Positions 11,855 through 22,700 of a DNA stretch of 64,000 nt are shown one piece after another. This stretch comes from Beta vulgaris subsp. vulgaris (Eukaryota > Streptophyta > Magnoliopsida > Caryophyllales > Amaranthaceae): positions 28,969,099-29,033,098 of the forward strand of contig NC_079202.1 of assembly GCF_026745355.1 (NCBI RefSeq). Direction: 5' to 3'. Numbering within the stretch: position 1 is the first letter of the stretch; every line of letters begins with the position of its first letter. Both the position numbers and the translations under genes were made by a program. A model generated the notes under the pieces. It saw only the letters and a program-made list of their open reading frames with translations, searched no databases and was not told where the DNA came from.

Positions 11855-14244
11855 CTAAAAAGATATTGAAAATCAGAAAATGATAAATATTGCAGCATCA
11901 TATAGTTAATCAGAAAAGGTTCAATGAATTACCAATTGAACGCTTGATTTTAGGGAAAAAGAAGGCTGACAAAAGCTGAAATGATTGATAATCGAGGTTG
12001 TGGGTGCTCTGCATGCACTAGCCGCAGAAAATGCAGGCATTTCAACTGCAATTTACGACCCACAATTTCAATATTACAAATCGCAGAACACGAACAAGAC
12101 CCTCATTACACATTGCAAGAAAGTCTCAAACTCTGAAGTTTGACCGTAAAATACAGAAAACCTACATTAACAAAATCACAACTCTGGAAAAAAAAACCTA
12201 ATACAAAGTTTTTTTTTCCTTTTCTCCCTATGTAATACGTAGGCATAGACAGAATTTCTTCAATTACAGGTCTTGGACACCACCTCCCAAAGCTTTAACC
12301 AACCAAGTTAGATGACATCTACTCTAACTCTTAGACAATTATCTTTGTTATATGAATTATTTGTAAAACAATTTTGTCAGACAAACAAACATAGATGTTG
12401 ATTACAAAATATTTGCTAAGCCACCACACTAGTGGTACCTATTGTTATGTTTGGTAACTGAAGTAATTTTTTTAACTCGCTAATCCACCAAGTAGAAAAC
12501 AAAAACTTGTTACCCAAGTGAAAAAAAAGAATTTGCTAGATACTTTGAGTGAAAGTTGTTTTTTGAAATAAGTAAGAAGAAAACTCTTCTTCTGTGCTGC
12601 CCTCGCACAAGGCCCCATCCAAAAGGCCCATTACAACCATACACACCCAACTCCCTCAACCCCAACCCCATTAAATCCCAAGCAAATGCTTGGGGTAAAA
12701 ATTGAGCCTTCACTAGAAAAGATGAAAAAGCTCAATACTCAAGGCAAACCCAATTCCTATTTTGAGTGGATAGTGGCACTCATACTTATTTCTAAATTAT
12801 ATTTTTATAAAATATGTGATATTACAGTTACCTTTTACTAATGTTAAAAAAGGGAAACTAAACAACTTTTTGTTATGTATTTCAAAATAAATACTACTTT
12901 TAGATACTTGTTTAGTATCTATAAGATGTTTTAAATTACGTACAACATTATTCGCATATTGTTCTTTGAAATCTTCAAACAAAATGGACTAGTTTAATTG
13001 AAGATATATGTGTTTTTTGATCCATGACAATTATGATTTCAATATGGTAATTAATGATCTTGGTTAAAATATGAAAATAGATTATACTTTGAGTTGCAAT
13101 TCTATAGATGAAAAGGCTAGTTCTGTACTGGTGTATAAACTCTATCCGTACTTAATATGAGGTAAAATCAGTTTATTTAATATCAGCTCTATTGGTTCTT
13201 TTTTTACTAAGGAAATGTTACTAGATTAGAAACAAATGAAATTCAAAAAGTTATAATATTTATCCCACTCAATGATAGGAAAGTGATAATCACTCTCGTA
13301 TTTATTATTGTCGACTGGTACATTCTACCAAAGGCAGCAGTCAACAAATGTGTGAAAAATTTACCTCACTAAGCTGACAATTCGGTGAATATGGCCACTA
13401 GTAACAAGGGGTAGCTAAGGAGTAAGAACCGAAGGAGCTAAGGAGCTAAGAAGCAGAGGGAGAGGAAGAAGAGGCAGTGCAGTACTTCAATAAACCCATG
13501 AACTAATTTCAATAAAAGATTACAATTTTCTCCCAAGATAGAGAAGGGGGATTCATACGTGAGATACAAGGAAACACCTACAACCCCCCCCCAAAATAAA
13601 ATTCAAATAACTTTACCACCAACTTTTCACAAATTGGGCCGAGAATTGAGAGGGAAAGAAAGAAATGAGGTGTTAAATATGTCAATTCATGAAGGAAGAC
13701 TCCATTGCTTCATTAAAGCTTGGAAGTAAGGAAAGAGAAGAAAAAATATAACAGAGAAAGACTAATGTGATGGATGGCGGAAAGAAAAATGTCTTAGTAG
13801 ATGAAGAATTAGAATTACAAAAATATCGGCATATAGTATTACTAATGCTAGATACAATCATATTTCTAGACCATCTAAAACTACTCTGATGAATAGCTAG
13901 ACATAAGTAAGAAAAATCTATCTTACACATTAACAGAAAAGTGGACTGACCACATATCCTCAATTAGATCAATGTAATTTCTAAAAGGCAATTACTTCTA
14001 AAATGTATGGTTACTTGTTGAGCAAAATAAATTAGTTACTGCTTTTGTTTTTGAAGATGGGAAAAATGAAAGAACCCAAATTTGTGAAGTTATAGGCAAA
14101 AACGTTGTGAATTGTGAATTGTGAATTTTTTGTATATTTGTGCTATAGGTATAATTTACTAATTGAGATAATTAGAGCAATTAAGATGAAAATGTATTGT
14201 TTGTTCAAGATTCTAATTAGATTTTATATATATATATATATATA

Positions 14245-14289
<45 letters not shown>

Positions 14290-15148
14290 CAAAGAGAAGA
14301 AAAGAGAGTGATATTTTTGAGATTTCAAAATGGACAAAAAATGAAACTGAAGATGATTTTGTAACTTTTCAAATGTAGGTTTTTGGGTAGTTAAGGAAAT
14401 CATGCAAAGTCAAATTTTTTAGGAAGTAGAAGAAGCCAACCAGGTGTGTTGTTTGGTTGGCAAAAACATGAGGCTTAGACTTCCTAGGAAATAATTTCAT
14501 GCAAAGAAAAACTACTTTCTGATGACGCAACAAACAAGCACTTAATTAAAAAAAATTGACAGAGGCAGTCCCAACTATGAGTGTCCCACCTTAAAAGGTC
14601 ACAACTATGGATTATAGCAAGTAAATTGAGTCACATGCTACACTAGTTGGCTCACATAATCAAACCTTTGAAATTCCCCCTACTCCTACTTCTTGTTTAC
14701 TTCTTTGCTAGTTAATCTGTCTTCTATTGAAATAACTCCAAGCACCCAATCCATTGACACCAACTTCAGCTAAATGCACTAAAGTAAATAGATAAGGCAA
14801 GCTGAACGAAGTTTTCTTCCTCCCTAAAATGTAAAACCACATGAAAACTACCACTGATCTAAACATACAGTCATTGATCATGGAAAGAAACGAGGGTAAG
14901 AAGAAATTAAAAGGAGTAGAATTTAGAAAAACTTAAAGCAATTCCAGTAGAAAAAAGAACAGCAATAAGGGCATCAGCAACTGCAATTAACACTAGTCCT
15001 AAATTAGAAACTGAACTTTTAATGGTAAACAAGCTGCAAAATTTACGTCTTGAAACCTGAATAAACCTTTCGAATCCTGAATTTCTTTCCTCGAAAAGAA
15101 ACTTGAATTGAGCAGATAAAAACAAAATTGTAGTGGATGAATATGAAC
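11855..15148 (-). other. Putative long leader intron of PurH; no coding content seen
   Basis: AT-rich sequence without a recognisable gene. It contains a (TA)n microsatellite at about 14,226-14,287 and purine-rich low-complexity DNA around 13,400-13,470. Short ORFs here have no recognisable domains. Confidence 0.4.
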
Positions 15149-15420
15149 CTGTAATCTAGAGAAAGATGCAATCTCCTTGCAATTCCGCGCAATTTAGGGT
15201 TACAAACTTCTTCTTTTCTAGAGAAATTTGCTAATTACAACTATTTAAACGCCTCAAAAAAATCGTATTTGCTTCTCAAATTCGGAGAACGTAATTTTAT
15301 GTTGAAAATCTGAAATTGTCCGTGATAATTCGTCGAGTTTTTGAATGCGAACTAGGAATGGGTGAATCTAGAGAGAGTTGTGAATTGCAGTTGAGGGTTT
15401 AGGGTTTAAGACTTCTTCTC
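15149..15420 (-). promoter_or_regulatory. Candidate 5'-UTR exon and promoter-proximal region of PurH
   Basis: On minus, a donor (TTACAG|GTTCAT) ends at 15149. The sequence upstream has 5'-UTR character (CT-rich tracts, no ATG in the frame entering the next exon, a TAA just upstream). Splicing to 11854 would leave a 3.3-kb leader intron. No TATA box was recognised with confidence. Confidence 0.35.
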
Positions 15421-15429
15421 GTCTGTGTA

Positions 15430-15808
15430 TTTTTTTTTTAATTTTTGACGGAACGTTTAATTGGATAATTTTTACTATAGTTATAATAAAATTTAGAGTG
15501 TGTCTGACAAGAGATCGATTATTTTAAGATTAAAATTAGGTAATAGTAAACCCAATATTAAAAAGATAATTAGTTATTAGGTTTGGGTAAGAAAAAATTT
15601 TCATGTATTAATATAATACTTTATGACAATAACACTAAATATGATTTAGCCTAGTGGTTAAGACTTTAGTATATGCACTTGAGGTCTCGGAATCAAACCC
15701 TATATTATCAATTTCTATTTTTATTGTACATGAACTAAAACTCCCTAGGGAGAGCGCCACGTGGCACAGTTTCTTATTTATGCACGCCTTTTAATATATT
15801 TGTATAGA
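15430..15808 (-). mobile_element. Helitron 5' terminus, minus-oriented
   Basis: On minus the element starts after an A with TCTATACAAATATATTAAAA (15808 downward), followed by gtgccacgtggcgctctc. A tRNA-like block (tagcctagtgg at 15647 and ggtctcggaatcaaaccc at 15683 on plus) follows. The 3' end was not found, so the left limit is arbitrary. Confidence 0.5.
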
Positions 15809-16627
15809 TTAGCCTAATATTGAGTAGGTTAATTTCTTTTGGTAACTAGTTTAATTCATTTAGTGACTAGGTCTACTTTTATATTAAAATTATACCGTCT
15901 CTTTTAACAATTTTTGTAAAATCTATACAATTATATTAAAAGCGTGTGAAAAAAAGCATAGGTGCCACGTGGTACTCTCTTAAATTTTTAATGCAAAAGT
16001 TTTATGCTCATGTGTAAGTGCACAATAGAGTGATCATTTTGGCCCGGCCGGATTTTGGGCAGAAATTTTCAGCCCACGATCGGGCCCGGTCCCTATTTTT
16101 GGTCTGGCCCAAAAAGCTCGCTAATTTTTACCCGAGATAGAGGGTTTTGGGCACAATAATTCGCCCCGAATTTCGGCCTGGCCCTAGGCCTGTCAATCAG
16201 GTCGGATTCGTGTTCGGGTCAAGTAAAATCGGGTTAAGAACCTCTAACCTGAACCTGATCTGTTTTATATTTTCGGGTCAATATTACCAAACCTAACCTG
16301 ATCTGAAAATTATCGGGTCAACCTGACCTGATCTGTTTGACCTGAATTTTTTAAAAACGGGTTGTAAGTGGGTCAACCTGAACCTGTTTGACCCGATTTT
16401 TTCAGGTTGACCCAACCCATATAACCTGATTTTTTTTTTTTACATTCAAAACAATTGCATAATTCAATGAAATTTCAATAAACTTAGCCAACCAAATTCA
16501 TACTTGGCAATAACATATATAATACTAACTACTAAGTACCAAGTTCATACTTAAAAATATTACAAACCAAATCCTTAATGTTTTAGAGTTAGACAACCAC
16601 AAGTTCACAAGTTCACAAGACCACAAC

Positions 16628-18985
16628 TCAAACAAACATAGTTGAGGTCGATTCACGAGGACTCTCAAGGTTAACACTTAGGGAAGGCGATTGTATAGGC
16701 ACCTCATCCACTTCATCTTCGACCTTGAGCTTCATGACGGCTCCGCATAACGCATCAAGTTGCGGATCCATTTTTGCTACATAGTTAAAAAAATTCAAAT
16801 TAAAAAACAAAGCCAATAAGAAGAAAACTAGCTAAAATTGAAGTAATAAAAAGTTTTATTACCTTCACCAAATGACCAATCCCTTAGGCATATGATACCC
16901 TCAACAGTGGAAGGCTTCAAGGAGCTCCTAAAGCAATCTAGTACCCGACCTCCGGTACTAAAAGCTGATTCGGAGGCCATAGTAGAAATGGGGACAGCAA
17001 GTACATCCTTTGCAAGTTGAGCTAATACCGGATAACGGACCTTATTCCCTTCCCAATACGATAATAAATCGATGTTGGTAGTGCGAGGGATAATGTGCTC
17101 CTCAAAATACAGCTCCATGTCACTTTTGGCAGTCACGGTTGATTGTTCGGCAGAAAAACAATCAAAATCCTAAAAAAAAACCAAGAGATACAAAAAAACA
17201 GCAACATATTTGAGTAAACTAGACAAAAAAACAGCAGCATATTTGAGTAAACTAGACAAAAAAACAGAATATTAAATTATATAAATATTAGAAAAAAATC
17301 AGATTTACCGTCATCAAATCATCACTTGAAGAAACTCCAACAACCCCACTTTCTCCATGAGCAGCCATATTTTTGCTTGATGATGCATGAGAGGCGGCAT
17401 AAGAGGCGGCATAAACTTCATACAATTCTTTCAACTTATCTTTAACCTTGGAAAACTCGAACTCATACTCAAAACTATCCCCATAAACCCTCTTAAAACT
17501 CCAATGAACACATTGCAACTTAAAACGTGGGTCTAACACCACAGCAACAGCCATAAAAGTGCTAAATTCAGACCAATATTTCCCAAATTTTTCATTCATC
17601 TTACTAGCCATCTTTTGCATACACAAATCAGAACTTCCCATTTCATTTTTCAGCAACAATCTAACCCTCAACACATTGTTAAAATATAGATTGGCAGTAG
17701 GATATTTAGTTCCAGAAAAAGCAAGGGTTACTTCATAAAAAACCTTCAAAAACTTGAAAAAAATTTCTATTCTAGCCCACTCTTATGTGGAAGGACAATG
17801 AACATAATTTGCATCAATTTTTTTAAAATGAATCAATGCTTTTTTGTAATACAAGGCACTCTCAAGCCTCAAGTAGGTAGAATTCCATCTCGTAGGAACA
17901 TCTTGTTTCAAACCTTTAACCGATTGTAGTTCAACATGAGCAACACAAGTTTTGAATCTGTCTTTCCTAGATTGGGAACCTTTACAATATTTAGCACTCT
18001 CCCTAACCTTAATCACAGCAGCATCAATCTCTTTTAAACCATCTTGAACAATCAAATTTAAGATGTGAGCACAACATCTCACATGAAAAAACTCCCCCCC
18101 CCCACAAATTAAGTCAAGTTCCCCCTTGAGATTTTCAGCAAAAACATCATTAGAGGATGCATTATCCAAAGTAATAGAAAAGATTTTCCTTTGGATACCC
18201 CATTCCTTCAACAAACCATCTTGAACAACCATAAACATGATCACATAAATGAACCCCCGTATGAGGAGGAGACATGAAACAGAAATTCAATATTCTTTTT
18301 TGCAAACACCAATTCTTCTCAACGTAATGTGCAGTCAAAGATATATACACACATGTTGTAATAGAAGTCCAACAATCTGAAGTCAAGCAATTCTACCAGA
18401 AACTAAACCTAACTCATATTTAAGTTTCTCTTTCTCCCGTTTATACATCTTCATAATATCACCCTTAATTGTATTTCGAGAAACAAATTTATAATCAGGG
18501 TGCATATAACTCAAACATCTCCTAATCCCAGCATACTCTACAAATTGAAATGGAAGATCATGCTGCACAATAGTAAGACTCAATAATTCACGAAAGAAAT
18601 CAGGATCAAACTTAGCAATCCTATGCTCTAAACCAGAAGATGATTTTTCAAGAATCATTTGCCCAACATCTCTAAAAGACCTCATTTTACAATTTTTTAC
18701 ATGACGAATCAAATTCCCAGTCCCCATCTTACTATCAGCATTGTAAGACTGCCCACATTTCTTACATTTGCATACTAAATTACCATTCTCATCAGGTTCC
18801 TTAAGAAATTGAAAATGCATCCAAATATATGAGGTAAGCCTACGTTGGCGTTTCTTACCAGTCAGTAGCACTCTAGGCTTCTTAGTATCAAATTTCTTCT
18901 TATTAGCATTTGTAGGAGTGGAGTCAATCTCCTCCTCTGCCTCTGATGAGAGCTCAATTTGCTCCTTGAAGTCTTCATCAGCCAT
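16628..18985 (-). pseudogene. hAT (Ac-type) transposase, frameshifted
   Basis: From ATG 18985 (MADEDFKEQIELSS) a BED zinc finger follows (CKKCGQSYN ... GTGNLIRHVKNC), then the hAT core (SDCWTSITT, ITLDNASSND, RCCAHILNLIVQDGLKEI, PTRWNSTYLRLESAL, AVVLDPRFKLQ). The C-terminal dimerisation block is LLSYWEGNKVRYPVLAQLAK with ASESAFSTGGRVLD. Breaks: a one-base loss near 18385, a frameshift near 18240, and an in-frame TAA near 17781. The 3' part is spliced (GACG|GTAAAT to TTTTAG near 17,170; donor near 16,860; final exon to about 16,628). The catalytic DDE region is interrupted, so activity is unlikely. Confidence 0.85.
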
Positions 18986-19009
18986 ATTAAGCTGGAAACC
19001 AAAGTAAAC

Positions 19010-19690
19010 AAATAAATAAAGAGTAGAAAAATAGAAAACAGAACATTTAACATAACAGAAGAATAGGAAAACAGAACAATAAAAAAACATAACATTTAAC
19101 AAATAAATAGGAAAACAGAAGAATAAAAAAAATAGAACATTTAACAAATAAAAAAACAGAAGAATAAAAAAAACAAAACATTTAACATAGCAGAAAAAAC
19201 GAAATAAAATGGCAGAAAAAATGAAATAAAATAGCATAAAGAAACGAAATGAAATAGCAGGAAAAAATAAGAAAAAAATAGCATAAAAACAAAAGAAAAG
19301 CAGAAAGAAAAATGAAATGAAATAGCATTAAAAAAATGAAATAAAATAGCATAAAAACGAAATGAAATAGAAGAAAAAAAACGAAATAAAATAGCATAAA
19401 AAACGAAATGAAATAACAGAAAAAAAATGAAATAAAAATAGCATACAAAAAAACGAAATGAAATAGCAGAAAAAACGAAATGAAATAGAAGAAGAAAAAA
19501 ACGAAATAAAATAGCATAAAAAACGAAATGAAATAGCAGAAAAAAAAAACGTAATAAAATAAAATGGCAGAAAAAAATGAAATAAAAATAGCATAAAAAA
19601 ACAAAATGAAATAGCAGAAAAAAACGAAAAAAATAGCATAAAAAATAGCAGAAAAATAGCAGAAAAAAAGAAAGAAAATAAGAAAAAAAA
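19010..19690. repeat. A-rich tandem array in the hAT transposase leader
   Basis: Dozens of imperfect 15-25-bp units built on aaaacgaaatgaaatagca. On minus they read as T-rich DNA and give long Phe-rich ORFs that are not proteins. The array lies between the 5' leader (about 19,700-19,830) and ATG 18985, probably in a leader intron. Confidence 0.8.
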
Positions 19691-20523
19691 ATTGACAAAA
19701 AAAAATACCTGAATGTTGAAGAAATAAAAAGACCAACGAAGAAGACGAAGAAGACCAACGAAGACCAGCGAGTTGTTGCGGCGGAACTCAGAAGACGAAG
19801 CAGCGACAGTGACGAGCGCCGGCGCCGGCAGCAAAGAAGAAAGAGAGAGAGAGTGAGGGAGTGAGAGAGTGAGAGAGAAATTTAGGGTTAGGAAATTTAG
19901 TGAGAGACTCTGTGAGAGAGAGAGAGTGACTGGATGAGGACTGAGGAGGACAGGAGCCGAGATTTTTAGGGTTAGAGACTTAATAACGTTCCTTTCTTTT
20001 TTTTTTTGGGCTGATATTAATTTATGGGCCCAAAATCTTTGGGCTGGACAAATTTATTTTTAATTTAATTATTCGGGTTAAGTTATACGGGTTGACCCGA
20101 CCTGATTTTGACCCATTTACAAATCAGGTCAAGCGGGTCATTTTCAGGTCAGAAAATTTGACCTGAACCTGACCCATTTAACTTTCAGGTCGGGTTCAGG
20201 TCGACCCATTTAACTAATCGGGTTGAAAATCTCAACCCAAACCCGCTAATTTTGGGTCGGGTTCGGGTCGGGTTGTCGGGTTGGGTCGACTTTTGCCAGG
20301 CCTACCTGGCCCGACCAATGGGCAATTTTTTTTTACCGCGTCCCGGCCCGGCTCGGCCCGGCCCATGATCACCTCTAGTGCAAATTATCGAACACGTGAC
20401 CTTTGAAATGTAAAGTAAGAGCTTAACCATCAATACACTATGCTTTGTTGTTTAATGTTTCAAATAAAATATGAAAAGTCTTGTAATAATTGTAGATAAC
20501 TAAAAAGACTTAACAAGTATATA

Positions 20524-20794
20524 CCCCTTCCTTTTTTAAAAAACTTGCTACATTGTTGTATGCACAATAATTTATGTAATGTCACTTTCAAGCTTTCGAA
20601 GTGTACTTTTTGATCCATTTAATGTAAAATAATGAGAAAAATTAAAAAGTAGTATATTTGGATGGAAAAAGAGAAAAACAAATATAAAAGTCTTACTTTT
20701 TGAGGGGACAAGTACTCCAAATAAGAAAAATGTAGCAATTAAAAAGAAACAATCATTTAAGGAATATGTTAACAATTAAAAAAAACGAAGGGAG
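20524..20794. mobile_element. Stowaway-type MITE
   Basis: The left end ccccttccttttttaa and right end aaaaaacgaagggag are inverted, flanked by TA at 20522-20523 and 20795-20796. The solo LTR target duplication starts on the last base of its right TA. Confidence 0.65.
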
Positions 20795-20839
20795 TACATC
20801 TGTAACATCCCGTCCAATACAAAGAAGAGTGGATACTAA

Positions 20840-21715
20840 GGGCCTGTTCTCTTCGGCATAAAACAGCTGAACTGGACTTATTGGAGCTGAACTGAACTGA
20901 ACTGAACTTATTGGAGCTTAACTGAACTGAACTGAACTGAATTAAATTAAATTGAATTAAATTGAATGTAATAAATATATAAATAATATTTTAAACAATA
21001 ATAATATGAATATTAAATAATAATTATAATGATAAGTAATAATAATGAATAATAATAATAAAAGTATTTTGGATATTTTTAAATGATAGTTATAAATAAA
21101 ATAATATTAATAATCATAAATTAATAATAATAATAATTAATGATAATTAATAATTAGTGTTTTATATTATTTGTATTAATATATTAATACTTGATGATGA
21201 TATATAATAACAATAATATCTAAGAAGTAAATTAATAGTACTATTTTAATAATTATATTTAATAATATAAAAATATTTAGTAATAAAAATAATGATTGGG
21301 TTAAACCGCGAAAATTACATCATAAACCGTCTTGACGCGATTTGATTGGTTTATGGGCTAAAAAAAGTGGGTTTATTTGTGCTTTGACCTAAACCATGTT
21401 CCTCCTAATAATGATAGTAATAACAATGAGTAAAGCTATAATAAACAAAATAATATATAGAAACAACAATAATAATAGTAATAATTAATAGTAATGATGT
21501 ACTCCATATTTAAATAATAATAATAATAAAAATAATAAAAATAATAAGAGTAATTAGTAAAATAAATTATACCAACATAATAATAATATTTAACAAAATG
21601 GTTATAAAAGAATGGAGCTGAACTAAACAGAACTGAACTGAACTGAACTGATGGGAGCTGAACTGAACTGAACTACACTGAACTGAACTGAAAATAAACT
21701 AGGGAGAACAGGCCC
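20840..21715. mobile_element. Tourist/PIF-Harbinger-type MITE inside the solo LTR
   Basis: The ends GGGCCTGTTCTC and GAGAACAGGCCC are perfect inverted repeats with TAA at 20837-20839 and 21716-21718. Subterminal gaactgaactgaactg runs flank an AT-rich core of (AAT)n-like microsatellite. It is the longer relative of 8629-8762. Confidence 0.9.
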
Positions 21716-22379
21716 TAAAGTAAAAGAAATAGTACAAATAGCGGCAGCGGAAATACCACTAAGACGGAGATGCTACTCTAAGGAGTAGAATATAAAACTA
21801 TAAATAGGGAAAAATCCTTTGAAGACAATAATCAACCTCCGAAATCGTATATGTAAAAAGGAAAAGTGAGGTCCCATACCCTCATTCCTACAAAGTCTCA
21901 AAACAACATATGATTTCCAAAAGAACGTCAAAATATAAAAATCCAAACCAAAAGACAACTAGAAATCCGTAGTTCAAAACATGCGACAAAACAAGAGGAT
22001 AGCTACTTAAGACCTACTAAGTAACTAGACCTAATTCCTGCTTCAGAGTGCTCGTCTACTATGACTAGCACCATTTCCTTGCTCACAAGGTTAAAACGCA
22101 CAACCCCAGTCCAAACCGTGACGATCCTAAACAGCATCATCATCTGCATAATAAATCAACAACTTCCACAATCAGTGGGGGAGTAACTAGTAGTTCTCCA
22201 AGCTCAAATAGAAACAGATAATGAACTTAAAAGAAATTAGAAGCAACATCAAAGAACACATTATCAAGATATCTTACTCACAAAGAGGTACAAATGCTCA
22301 TAAGCAACCAATATGGAAATCCATTATCACACCAAATCCTGGTCAACCATGCAACAAATGTGGTCAACGAGCTCAAACA

Positions 22380-22700
22380 CAACAGACCATGCCGCCTGTG
22401 AGTAGACTCATTGGACCATGCCGCCCAAGGCCTACGTTGCATATTCGAGGACCATACTGCCCTTTCCAAATAGCTAAATTCTACGGATCATACCACCCGT
22501 AAGAGAACCAATGGACCATACCGCCCAAGGTTAAGTAACCAATTCCTAGGACCATACCGCCCTTAGGATAATCAAACTCAAGTTCCTAGGACCATGCTGC
22601 CCTTAGGATCATCAAACCCAAATTCCTAGAACCATACCGTTCTTAGGATCATCTAACACAAATTCCTAAAACCAAATCGTTCATAGGATCAATCAAACTC
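22380..22700. repeat. Degenerate minisatellite within the solo LTR
   Basis: About six to eight units of about 40 bp share accata/tgccgccc followed by ttaggatcatcaaac and a aattcctag step. A short ORF here is incidental. Confidence 0.7.

Larger units (their letters stand above)
16185..20304 (-). mobile_element. Ac-like hAT DNA transposon, 4.1 kb, complete ends
   Basis: The ends are TAGGCCTG...CAGGCCTA with perfect 8-bp duplications CCTGGCCC at 16177-16184 and 20305-20312. Subterminal regions (16,190-16,430 and 20,060-20,300) hold many gggtcaacctga / gacctga motifs, as expected for transposase-binding arrays. The minus strand carries a BED-finger transposase. The ends look intact, so the element could be mobilised in trans even though its gene is broken. 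Confidence 0.9.
16026..20377. mobile_element. GC-rich hAT-like MITE (outer), split by the Ac-like element
   Basis: The outer ends are tagagtgatcattttggccc at 16026 and, on the complement of the right end, tagaggtgatcatgggccgg at 20377. Flanks gtgcacaa and gtgcaaat agree only partly, so the TSD is degenerate. Without the 4.1-kb insertion the MITE would be about 230 bp. Confidence 0.6.
15922..20445 (+). mobile_element. Second Helitron 5' terminus, plus-oriented, interrupted by nested hAT elements
   Basis: It starts TCTATACAATTATATTAAAA after an A, then ggtgccacgtggtactctct. This is the same layout as the minus-strand copy 114 bp away. Its interior resumes after the nested insertions at 20378 with a tRNA-like block in the same relative place (gaacacgtgacctttg ... 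gagcttaaccatcaatacac). No 3' CTAG hairpin was identified. Confidence 0.45.

Noticed and set aside
15636..15700. Stand-alone tRNA gene or SINE
   Set aside because: A- and B-box-like motifs exist but no cloverleaf or defined ends. The same block recurs in the neighbouring Helitron, so it is probably part of that family.
19141..19834. Long Phe/Ser-rich ORFs on minus resembling membrane proteins
   Set aside because: They are translations of the A-rich tandem array in three frames. There are no domains and the composition follows the repeat.
22221..22502. Plus-strand ORF with Pro/Arg/Cys-rich sequence
   Set aside because: It lies within the solo LTR and its minisatellite. No start context or domain.
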